Below are positions 8,815 through 15,879 of a stretch of DNA of 64,000 bases, in pieces. Position numbers and translations under genes: made by a program. The notes below the pieces were generated by a model. It was given only the letters and a program-made list of their open reading frames with translations, was not told where the DNA came from and ran no database searches. The stretch is from CADCWN01 sp046328475 (GTDB taxonomy: Bacteria > Chloroflexota > Chloroflexia > Thermomicrobiales > CADCWN01). Position 1 is the stretch's first letter, and each line of letters starts with the position of its first letter. The stretch covers positions 62,001 to 126,000 of the forward strand of contig JAXLWN010000005.1 of the NCBI GenBank assembly GCA_046328475.1, written 5' to 3'.

Positions 8815-8939
8815 GGCGGCTGAAACCGCGCCTGGAAGACCCTGCAGGGCCACGAGGTCCGCCTGCGCGGACTGGGACCCAACCGAAACAGGTCGGTTTC
8901 GTGACGCGTGAGCGCCTGCGAGGCGCGGTTTCAACCGCC
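8815..8939. repeat. 125-bp nested palindromic element in the divergent intergenic region
   Basis: The ends are 19-bp inverted repeats (8815-8833 and 8921-8939) that match in 18 of 19 positions. Inside are three further perfect palindromes: CCCTGCAGGG (8840-8849), GTCCGC-CTGC-GCGGAC (8857-8872) and AACCGA...TCGGTT (8881-8898). The terminal sequence GGCGGNNGAAACCGC also occurs at 53,538. No long coding potential. It looks like a small MITE/REP-like element or a structured RNA spacer between the two promoters; it contributes most of the otherwise gene-free 490 bp between 8,685 and 9,174. Confidence 0.6.
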
Positions 8940-9093
8940 CGCCGCCCCCGCCAAGCGCCACGCCTCGAAAGGCCATGCGGCATCGCCTTCGCCTATCTTC
9001 GCCCGAGGAAGCACAACACGGCCTACCATCCGCCATCACACACGGCCAAATCTCAACGCACCCGAATGGAGATACCAGGCTGGGCGCGACCGC

Positions 9094-9121
9094 TTGACCC
9101 CTCGCACCGCGCATCTATAAT
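9094..9121 (+). promoter_or_regulatory. Sigma-70-type promoter of the dehydrogenase operon
   Basis: -35 TTGACC (9094-9099), 16-bp spacer, perfect -10 TATAAT (9116-9121). The operator TGGTAGGACCA begins at the last base of the -10 box, so repressor and RNA polymerase compete directly. Confidence 0.87.
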
Positions 9122-9133
9122 GGTAGGACCAAT
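9119..9133. promoter_or_regulatory. Operator 2, FCD/GntR type, before the dehydrogenase operon
   Basis: TGGTAGGACCA (9121-9131) is the reverse complement of operator 1 and the identity extends to 13 bp (9121-9133). It overlaps the end of the -10 box. The mirrored arrangement of two promoters with the same operator makes this a joint control region for both operons. Confidence 0.85.
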
Positions 9134-9174
9134 CTGAGGCGAGGAGCGAGGAGCGAAAAGTCGGCCAGGGGGCG

Positions 9175-10158
9175 ATGATGGCGGGCGACGGCACGATGCG
9201 GCGCGTGGCGAAGGGCGAGGGGATCGGCAATATCCTGATCGAGGAGGCCCCGATTCCCGCGATCGGCAGTCGGCAGGTGCTGGTGCGCAATCGTCGCACG
9301 CTGATCAGCCGGGGGTCGGAGATCGGGCGGCGCTATCTCGACCCTCACGCGGTCGATGCGGCGATCATGGGCTACTCCTCGGCCGGGACCGTGGTGGCGG
9401 TGGCCGACGACGTGACCGAATTTGCGGTCGGACAGCGCGTGGCCGTCGTCGCGCCGCACGCCGAGTACGTCGTCGGCGACCTGCGCGGCGACGACGCGCG
9501 GGTGATCGCCATCCCCGACGAGATCAGCTTCGAAGCGGCGACCTTCCACCCGCTGGCGGTCGGCGCGGTCATGTGGGCCAAGATCGCCGGGGTGCGGCCG
9601 GGCGACACGGTGGCCATCCTCGGTCAGGGATTGGTCGGCAACCTCGTCATGCAGGCGCTGCGCCCCTACCAGCCGGGTCGCATCATCGCGATCGACGCGC
9701 TGCCGTTGCGCTGCGCGCTCTCCCGGCAACTGGGAGCCAACGATGTTATCAACGCCGCCGAGCAGGACCCGGTCCGGGCGGCGCGGGATCTGACCGGCGG
9801 CAAGGGGGCGGATGTCGTCATCGACTGCGTCGGGGGCAAGGCCGGGGTGCGCTCGTTCGCCCAGGCGCTCGACATCTGCCGCCCGCTCGGCCGGATCCAC
9901 CTGATCGCCCTCTACCACGGCGAGCCGCTGCCGCTCGACTCGTCGAAGATTCAGCGCAAGCAGCTGATCGGCGGCTATTTCACCGACGAGCCGCGCGCCC
10001 CGTTCGCGGCGGAGGCGATGGCGGCGATCGGCAGCGGGCAGCTGCAGGTCGCCCCGCTGATGACGCACTCCTTCCCGTTCACCGAGGCGAAGGCCGCGTT
10101 CGATCTGCTCTACGACCACAGCGACCAGGCGCTGGGCGTCCTGTTCACCTGGGACTGA
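9175..10158 (+). CDS. MDR-family dehydrogenase lacking the usual zinc ligands
   Basis: 327 residues. N-terminal GroES-like domain, then a Rossmann fold with VAILGQGLVGNLVMQ. As in the paralogue at 922-1935, the zinc-binding Cys and the GHE motif are replaced (SRGSEIGRRY, MGYSSAGTVV), so this is not a classical zinc alcohol dehydrogenase. GKGADVVIDCVGG is the usual MDR segment. It is first gene of the plus-strand operon behind the strong promoter and operator 2; a Gfo/Idh/MocA gene follows after 29 bp. Start ATG 9175 (MMAGDG) is uncertain by one codon; the GC-rich AGGGGGCG acts as ribosome-binding site. Likely an NAD(P)-dependent dehydrogenation step of the imported compound. Confidence 0.87.
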   Translation: MMAGDGTMRRVAKGEGIGNILIEEAPIPAIGSRQVLVRNRRTLISRGSEIGRRYLDPHAVDAAIMGYSSAGTVVAVADDVTEFAVGQRVAVVAPHAEYVVGDLRGDDARVIAIPDEISFEAATFHPLAVGAVMWAKIAGVRPGDTVAILGQGLVGNLVMQALRPYQPGRIIAIDALPLRCALSRQLGANDVINAAEQDPVRAARDLTGGKGADVVIDCVGGKAGVRSFAQALDICRPLGRIHLIALYHGEPLPLDSSKIQRKQLIGGYFTDEPRAPFAAEAMAAIGSGQLQVAPLMTHSFPFTEAKAAFDLLYDHSDQALGVLFTWD

Positions 10159-10187
10159 CGGTGCGCCCCGCTCAAGAGGAGGAAGGC

Positions 10188-11273
10188 ATGTCCGCGCAAC
10201 TGCTCCGCGCCGCGATTATCGGCACCGGGCGTATCGGCAGCACCTACGACGACGAGGTGGTGGCTCGGGAAGCGCCCGCTTTCTACACGGGGGCGATGCG
10301 CCACAGCGGCCTTTACACCATCCTCCCCGTCAACCACGCCGACGCCTACCAGACCACTCCCGGCTATGCGCTGGTGGCGGCGGCGAACCGGGGCGAGGAG
10401 AAGCTGCGGGCCTTCGGCGAGCGTCGGCAACTGCGCGCCCTCTACGGCGATTTTCGGCAACTCCTGAGCCAGGAGCGCCCGGACGTCGTCTCGGTCTGCA
10501 CGCGGTCGCCGGAGAAGGCCGAGGTCGTGATCGCCGCCGCCGAGGCGGGGGTGCGCGCGATCATCGTCGAGAAGGCGCTGGCGACCAGCATGGTCGAAGC
10601 GGACGCGATGCTCGCCGCCTGCGAGCGCCACGGCGTCGCGCTGGTGGTGAATCACCCCTACCGCTTCAGCCCGATGGCGCGCAAGGCCAAGGCGCTGATC
10701 GCGGAGGGGGCCATCGGCGAACCGGGCACGGTGAGCGCGTTCGCCAGCGGCGGCATGATGCACGTCGGCACGCACACCTTCGACCTGCTGCGCTATCTGG
10801 CGGGGGATGTCGTCTCGGTCGATGCGCGGGTGCCCAACTATGTGCCCGAGCACGATCTCCCCGCGACCGGCACCCTCCGGTTCGCGAGTGGCGCGACCGG
10901 CTTCTTCGACCATGTCCACCGGGTCCAGGCCGGCTACGAGGTGCGCGGCACGCGGGGTCGCGTCTCCTTCTCCTCGCTGGTGGGCGATGGCTGGCTGGAG
11001 CAGACCAGTCCCCTGCATCCCGAGGCGACGCGCCCCTATCCGACGCGGGTGACGATGACGCCCATCGAGGGGGACGCGCACGACCGCAGCCCGACGCAGC
11101 GGATGCTCGCCGAGTTGCACGACACGCTGACCAGCGGCGCGCCGTTCATCTCTACCGGGCGCGACGGCGCGGCGGCGCTCGAACTCGGTCTGGCCTGCTA
11201 CGCCTCGCACCTGGCGGGCGGGCCGGTCGCGCTGCCGCTGGCCGACCGGTCGCTGCGCGTGCCGAACCGGTAG
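10188..11273 (+). CDS. Gfo/Idh/MocA family oxidoreductase
   Basis: 361 residues from ATG 10188, preceded by the strong ribosome-binding site AAGAGGAGGAAGGC. Rossmann motif IIGTGRIGSTYDDE, then VEKALATSMVEADAM (the EKP motif reads EKA, proline replaced by alanine), the MMHVGTHTFDLLRYLAGD segment with the family histidine, and a C-terminal substrate domain. It is the second gene of the operon after the MDR dehydrogenase. Together the two recreate, as separate proteins, the domain order MDR then Gfo/Idh/MocA seen in fused bi-domain oxidoreductases. Substrate unknown; probably a sugar or inositol derivative. Confidence 0.92.
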   Translation: MSAQLLRAAIIGTGRIGSTYDDEVVAREAPAFYTGAMRHSGLYTILPVNHADAYQTTPGYALVAAANRGEEKLRAFGERRQLRALYGDFRQLLSQERPDVVSVCTRSPEKAEVVIAAAEAGVRAIIVEKALATSMVEADAMLAACERHGVALVVNHPYRFSPMARKAKALIAEGAIGEPGTVSAFASGGMMHVGTHTFDLLRYLAGDVVSVDARVPNYVPEHDLPATGTLRFASGATGFFDHVHRVQAGYEVRGTRGRVSFSSLVGDGWLEQTSPLHPEATRPYPTRVTMTPIEGDAHDRSPTQRMLAELHDTLTSGAPFISTGRDGAAALELGLACYASHLAGGPVALPLADRSLRVPNR

Positions 11274-11351
11274 CACCGTATCGCGCGAGAATCCCGGCGC
11301 ATCCGGGCAAGCTGAGCGGGCGTCGGCCTGCACCCCAAGGAGGACGATCGC

Positions 11352-12061
11352 ATGGCCGTTATCGACTTCACACGCTCGTACATGACCTTCTTCGGGCGGG
11401 ACGAGGGCAACATCGCGCGGATCCTCCTCGACGCCGCCTGCACCATGATCGACGAGCGCACGGGCGAGTCGCGCGCGTTCTACCTGATCGCGCCCTGTCG
11501 CTCGGAGCGGATGTATCTGGACAGCCAACTCTTCCAGATGCCGAACTATGAATTCTGCGGCATCTTCGCCGACGAGGAGTGCCTGCTCGTCCGCACGCAC
11601 TGGCAGAGCGACCGCGACAACCGCGAGTACGGGCGCAACACCGAGCGCTTCGCGAAAGTCACGCTCGATATCCGCTCCCATCCCGAGACGCGCGCCTTGA
11701 CCGACGACCGCCAGATCTACGACGCGACCCTCGCCAACCTGCCGCTCGTCGCGCAGACCGAGCTGCACGACGAAGCGCGCAGCCTCCGGGCCACTATCCA
11801 ATACCCGATGAAGACGATCAATGTCCTGCCCGCCGGGCCGCGTTTCCAGGTCGATACCGGCCCGCTGCTGCTGCCCGACTTCGCATCAACCGCCACCAGG
11901 ATGATCGAGCGCTTCGATCTCGCCCACGTCGTCTACCATCGCTTCGATCAGGCCGAGTTCATCTTGCGTCACCGACCCAGGTCGGGACCGATGCAGCCGT
12001 CACCGACTACTCGACCATCCAGACCTTCCCCGCGCGCAACACTATCTTCAGCGTCGGTTAG
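11352..12061 (+). pseudogene. Uncharacterised protein, one frameshift near 11,963
   Basis: I do not recognise this family. Starting at ATG 11352 behind CCAAGGAGGACGATCGC, the frame encodes a soluble, mixed protein of about 204 residues with clear coding character (FYLIAPCRSERMYLD, NYEFCGIFADEECLLVRTHW, ATIQYPMKTINVLPAG). After RFDQAEFI the same frame turns into Pro/Arg/Ser-rich noise, while the -1 frame continues with a plausible end (ASPTQVGTDAAVTDYSTIQT, then FPARNTIFSVG and stop at 12061). A single missing base around 11,963-11,968 explains this; the repaired protein would have about 236 residues. No slippery heptamer suggests programmed shifting. Third gene of the operator-2 operon, 78 bp after the Gfo gene, so it probably belongs to the same pathway. 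Confidence 0.7.
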
Positions 12062-12193
12062 CGCGAGCATCTTGCTGGCGGTGCGTGGCGAGTGGAAAAC
12101 CGTGGAGTCGTTCGCTCATCAGCCGGGCGAACGCGAAAGAATGCGGCGATTGACCGTCCTGGGCGGTGGATCGTGCCCGATCTCGGTACCCGA

Positions 12194-13561
12194 TCAGCTG
12201 TAGCCGAACACCGGCGGGAAGGCGATCACGACGACCGCCGCCCAGGCGGCGTAGACGGGCAGGTAGTCGGTCTGCCACCGCTCAAGGCGCGCGAAGGCTT
12301 CGCGCCCGCGCAGGAAGCGGCTGTGGAGCACGGCGGACCAGGCCAGATTCACCAGCAGAATCAGGTTCATGCCCAGCACGGCCACGCGGTTTGGGCTGAA
12401 GCCGTACTCGGTGAGGCGCGCGGCGATGGCCCACAGCGCAAAAGCATCGGCCAGCAGCGCGCTGATCACCAGCATCACTTGCAGCAGATCGAAGATGCCG
12501 GGGGGCGACCAGGGGTCCCGCGCGGAGATGGAGTAGAGCAGCAACGCCAGGACGAGCACCAGGAGCAGATCGAACGCGATCAGCATGTCCCGCTCGATGG
12601 CGACGCCGCGCCCGGTTAGCAGCAGGGTGCCGACAAATGTGACCAGCACGGCGGCGAAGAGCGGCGTGAAGAGGCGGGTCAGCACCGGTGCCATGTTCTC
12701 GATCACGCTCTGCTTCGCCTCCACCAGCCAGGAGGCGACCAGGACGGCCCCGGCCGCGCCGCACGGCAGCAGCCACGACGCGATGAACGTTTCGGCGTCG
12801 ATCCCGATCGTGCGGAACATCAGCATCAGGAATGCGGTGAGGACGCCGCCGCCGAGGGCGATCAGCACGTAGTAGATGAACAACTCCCCCGAGAAGCGGA
12901 CGAAGTCCATGCGGCCCGCGACCTGGCCCCAGCGGCCCCCGGCGTAGGCGATGCCGACCACCAGCCAGAGCGCGATCGGCAGGTGCAGCGCCGCGAGCAG
13001 TTCGGTAAAGCCTGCCGGGACGAAGGGGAAGGCATTGGCGACGACGCCCGCCGCGACGAATGCCAGAGCCAACCAGCGGATCGTGCCGATGCCGAGATGC
13101 CGTTTCCAGGCGAAATACCCGGTCAGGAGCGGCAGCACGAAGAGGCTCGCGTTGCGGAGGTAGAAACTGGTGTCCCGTTCCAGCTGCATCCCGAAGAGCG
13201 CGGGGAGCTTGACGAGCACCGCCGCCGCCACCGCGAGGCAGAGGGCGACGATGGTGTCCGTCTGGACCCGCAGGCGCGTTTCCCCGGCATCTGCGGGGAC
13301 GACGAGCTGCTTCCAGAGGCGGTCCGAATGTTCGAGCGCGAACTCGCGGGAGAGGGCGTCCAGGTTGCCGAGGCGCTTCACCGCGACCAGGAACGCCTCG
13401 TCGGGGGCGAGCCCGGCGTCGCTCAGGGCGGCGATCTGCTCGCGCAGGTGGTCTTCCAGTTCCGCGATATCGACGGGGTGGATCGCCTGCCGACGGTGGA
13501 GGTAGCTCCGCCACTGGTCGATCTGCTCCTCGAGCGATTTCGCCAGACTCGGGGTTGGCAT
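12194..13561 (-). CDS. HAAS/permease-prefix domain membrane protein
   Basis: 455 residues from ATG 13561. The first about 75 residues (SLEEQIDQWRSYLHRR, HPVDIAELEDHLREQI, GLAPDEAFLVAVKRLGNLD) form the helical HAAS-type (HTH-associated alpha-helical signalling) domain, also seen as a permease prefix domain. The remainder holds roughly eleven hydrophobic segments (for example FIYYVLIALGGGVLTAF and LIAFDLLLVLVLALLLYSI). The start lies only 2 bp after the stop of the PadR gene, so the pair is translated together. In known loci such proteins are thought to relay membrane signals to the PadR partner. No transport motif is evident. The protein ends just before a 130-bp gap towards the frameshifted gene on the other strand. 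Confidence 0.85.
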   Translation of the reverse strand: MPTPSLAKSLEEQIDQWRSYLHRRQAIHPVDIAELEDHLREQIAALSDAGLAPDEAFLVAVKRLGNLDALSREFALEHSDRLWKQLVVPADAGETRLRVQTDTIVALCLAVAAAVLVKLPALFGMQLERDTSFYLRNASLFVLPLLTGYFAWKRHLGIGTIRWLALAFVAAGVVANAFPFVPAGFTELLAALHLPIALWLVVGIAYAGGRWGQVAGRMDFVRFSGELFIYYVLIALGGGVLTAFLMLMFRTIGIDAETFIASWLLPCGAAGAVLVASWLVEAKQSVIENMAPVLTRLFTPLFAAVLVTFVGTLLLTGRGVAIERDMLIAFDLLLVLVLALLLYSISARDPWSPPGIFDLLQVMLVISALLADAFALWAIAARLTEYGFSPNRVAVLGMNLILLVNLAWSAVLHSRFLRGREAFARLERWQTDYLPVYAAWAAVVVIAFPPVFGYS

Positions 13562-13563
13562 CG

Positions 13564-13932
13564 TCAGATGCCCTGGAGTTGTGGCGCGGCGGGGGCGGGC
13601 CAGGCGAGTTCTTGCCACACTGCCCGGAGCGTCGCGTCCACCGCCTGCCACTGCCTGCGTTCATCCGCGAGCTGATCCCGGCCCTGGGTCGTGAGCCGGT
13701 AGTATTTGCGGCGGCGACCGCTCTCCGCGACTTCCCACCGTGCCGCGACGTGCCCGAGCCGTTCGAGCCGGTGCAGCACCGGGTAGAGCATCCCGTCGGT
13801 CCACTCCATGCGCCCCCCGGAGATCTCCCGGACGCGCTGAAGGATCGCGTAGCCGTAGCTGTCCCCCTCGGCCAGGATCGCCAGGACGATCGGGGTCGAG
13901 GACGCGGCCATCAGGTCCTTATTGATCTCCAT
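13564..13932 (-). CDS. PadR-family transcriptional regulator
   Basis: 122 residues from ATG 13932 (MEINKDLMA), preceded by GAGGGGTGGAAGC; a longer frame to 14001 has no ribosome-binding site and would overlap the promoter. The winged helix is typical of PadR: PIVLAILAEGDSYGYAILQRV, then GRMEWTDGMLYPVLHRLERL and YYRLTTQGRDQL, followed by a short dimerisation helix. PadR proteins with a short C-terminus are usually repressors. It is co-transcribed with the HAAS-domain membrane protein. The promoter region has a 12-bp direct repeat that could be its operator. Confidence 0.93.
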   Translation of the reverse strand: MEINKDLMAASSTPIVLAILAEGDSYGYAILQRVREISGGRMEWTDGMLYPVLHRLERLGHVAARWEVAESGRRRKYYRLTTQGRDQLADERRQWQAVDATLRAVWQELAWPAPAAPQLQGI

Positions 13933-13973
13933 GCTTCCACCCCTCGCGCGGTGCCGATGAAGCTCCTCACCTC

Positions 13974-14013
13974 TACATGGCAGCATTATACATTGCAGCA
14001 CAAGGTATGGAAA
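13974..14013 (-). promoter_or_regulatory. PadR promoter with overlapping direct repeats
   Basis: On the minus strand a perfect -10 TATAAT lies at 13990-13985, with a weak -35 TTTCCA around 14013-14008. Two direct repeats, TACATGGCAGCA (13974-13985) and TACATTGCAGCA (13989-14000), match in 11 of 12 positions with a 15-bp period and flank the -10 box. They are a candidate regulator-binding site. Confidence 0.6.
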
Positions 14014-14082
14014 GCAGGGCGGGTTGGGGCTGGCTAGCCTGGTGCTCCAAGCCCGATTGTCGGCAGCCGTGGGCGGCGAGGC

Positions 14083-15585
14083 TCAGCTGTACACGAACTC
14101 GGGGCCGTCCAGGTCGATCACCGGGATCTCGTCCTTCTCGCGCCAGTAGTCCTGCGAGTGCTGCCACTCGGGCTTCGCGCCGCGTTTGGGCAGCAGGTGC
14201 ATGCCGCGCTGCACATAGCCCGGGTTGAAGTCGTCGAGGTCGAACCAGGGCAGCAGCTCCATGCCCTCGTCCTCCGGGCGCAGGCGGACTTCGACGCGCT
14301 TCGCCCCTTTCGCCTCCATGTGCGCGAGCAGGCGGCAGACGAAATCGGCGAGAAGATCGGCGCGTAGGGTCCAGCTCGACCGGAAGTAGCCGAAGACCCA
14401 GAGCAGGTTCGGCATCCCGGTGAACATCATGCCGCGATAGGTGATCGTGTTGGCGAAGTCGAGCGGCTTGCCGTCGATGGAAAAGGCGATATCGCCCAGG
14501 ACGCTGAGATGGAAGCCGGTGGCGGTGATGACGATGTCGGCTGGCAGCTCGGTGCCGGACTTGAGCAGGATGCCGGTCTCCGTAAAGCGCTCGATCTCGT
14601 CGGTGACGACCGACGCCTTGCCCGAGCGGATGCCCTGGAAGAGATCGCCTTCGGGCACGAACGCGATCCGCTGCCGCCAGGGTCGGTAGCCGGGCGTGAA
14701 GTGGGTGTCCACATCGAAGTCGGGTCCGAGGAACGCGCGCACCCCGCCGAGTAATTCCTGCTTGACGATCTCCGGTTCCTCCTTCGCTCGCCGGGTGAAG
14801 GTCGCGGAATCGAGCAGGATCCTGCGGCGCGCGATCTCGTGAATCCACTCGGGCGGCAGGTTGAGCTCGCGCAAGCTCTCGACGAGTTCATTGCGGTTGC
14901 GGCCGGGGAAGTAGTAGATCGGCGTGCGCTGTAGCATGGTGACGTGGCGGCAGTCGGGGGCGAGCGCGGGGATCAGCGTCGCAGCCGTCGCGCCCGAGCC
15001 GATCACCACGATCTCCTTGTCGCGATAGTCGAGGTTTTCCGGCCAGGTCTGCGGGTGGACGATCTGGCCGCGAAACTGATCCATGCCCGGCCACTGGGGC
15101 GTGTAGCCTTCCGAGTGACGATAGTAGCCCTGGCACATCCAGAGGAAACCGGCGGTGAAGCGCACCTCCTCGCCCGTGTCTGTGCGCGTGGCGGTGATCG
15201 TCCAGCGGTTGTCCGCGCTCGACCAGGCGGCGTCGGTGATGGTGTGGTGGTAGCGGATGTGCCGGGCGAGGTCGTTCTCCGCGATCACCTCGCCCAGATA
15301 GGCGAGGATCTCCGCCGCCGTGGCGATCGGGGTGCCCGTCCACGGCTTGAAGCGGTAGCCGAAGGTGTAGAGATCGGAGTCGGAGCGTGCGCCGGGGTAG
15401 CGGTGCGTCCACCAGGTCCCACCGAAATGATCGAGCGTCTCCAGCATCACGAAGCTCGTGCCGGGGCGTTGGTGGGTGAGGTGATACGCCCCGCCGATTC
15501 CCGAAATCCCCGCGCCGACGATCAGCACGTCGAAATGCTCTGTGCTCGTCGCCGCCGGATTAGCAGCCATGTCGGTCGTCGCCAT
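14083..15585 (-). CDS. Flavin-containing monooxygenase, Baeyer-Villiger type
   Basis: 500 residues. FAD-binding GAGISG at about residues 24-29, the FGGTWWTHRYPGARSD segment seen in Baeyer-Villiger monooxygenases, the family fingerprint FRGQIVHPQTWP (FxGxxxHxxxWP, about residues 170-181) and a second Rossmann motif for NADPH (VVIGSGATAATL). The enzyme would insert oxygen next to a ketone (ketone to ester or lactone) or oxidise a heteroatom, using NADPH and O2. Start ATG 15585 follows AAGGAGTAGCCG. It is transcribed alone, divergent from an MFS transporter gene about 290 bp away; the two could form a xenobiotic or terpenoid ketone unit, but this is only inferred from position. Confidence 0.93.
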   Translation of the reverse strand: MATTDMAANPAATSTEHFDVLIVGAGISGIGGAYHLTHQRPGTSFVMLETLDHFGGTWWTHRYPGARSDSDLYTFGYRFKPWTGTPIATAAEILAYLGEVIAENDLARHIRYHHTITDAAWSSADNRWTITATRTDTGEEVRFTAGFLWMCQGYYRHSEGYTPQWPGMDQFRGQIVHPQTWPENLDYRDKEIVVIGSGATAATLIPALAPDCRHVTMLQRTPIYYFPGRNRNELVESLRELNLPPEWIHEIARRRILLDSATFTRRAKEEPEIVKQELLGGVRAFLGPDFDVDTHFTPGYRPWRQRIAFVPEGDLFQGIRSGKASVVTDEIERFTETGILLKSGTELPADIVITATGFHLSVLGDIAFSIDGKPLDFANTITYRGMMFTGMPNLLWVFGYFRSSWTLRADLLADFVCRLLAHMEAKGAKRVEVRLRPEDEGMELLPWFDLDDFNPGYVQRGMHLLPKRGAKPEWQHSQDYWREKDEIPVIDLDGPEFVYS

Positions 15586-15879
15586 CGGCTACTCCTTGTA
15601 CCGCGAACGGTTTCACCTCTTCTGGCCTTCCCTCGGACGCAACCCGATCGCACAGGTTGTGTCGGATAGTAGTGTACCAAGCTGCTTCGACGAGCATCGC
15701 TGTGTCGCACCGCGCCTGGCTCTCGCACCATCCGCCGCGATCGATGTCGCCAGGCATTCGATCCTTCAATGCAGTATACGACCGGTATTGTTGGCGCGCA
15801 GGTACTAATCTCCGCTAGAGTTCGCGGCGACGCCGGGCGGGGTGCGCGCGGTGGGGATCGCACGCCGCAGGAGTTTTTT

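Noticed and set aside
8734..9137. Several 65-125-codon open frames in the 8.7-9.1 kb region
   Set aside because: They overlap the promoters, operators and a palindromic element and have no ribosome-binding sites or recognisable protein sequence.
11940..11980. Programmed -1 frameshift in the unknown gene
   Set aside because: No slippery X-XXY-YYZ sequence or following hairpin at the site, so a simple base loss is more likely.
15660..15690. Possible FCD operator upstream of the monooxygenase (GTAGTGTACCA)
   Set aside because: The first base and spacing do not fit TNGTNNNACNA, and no second site is near.
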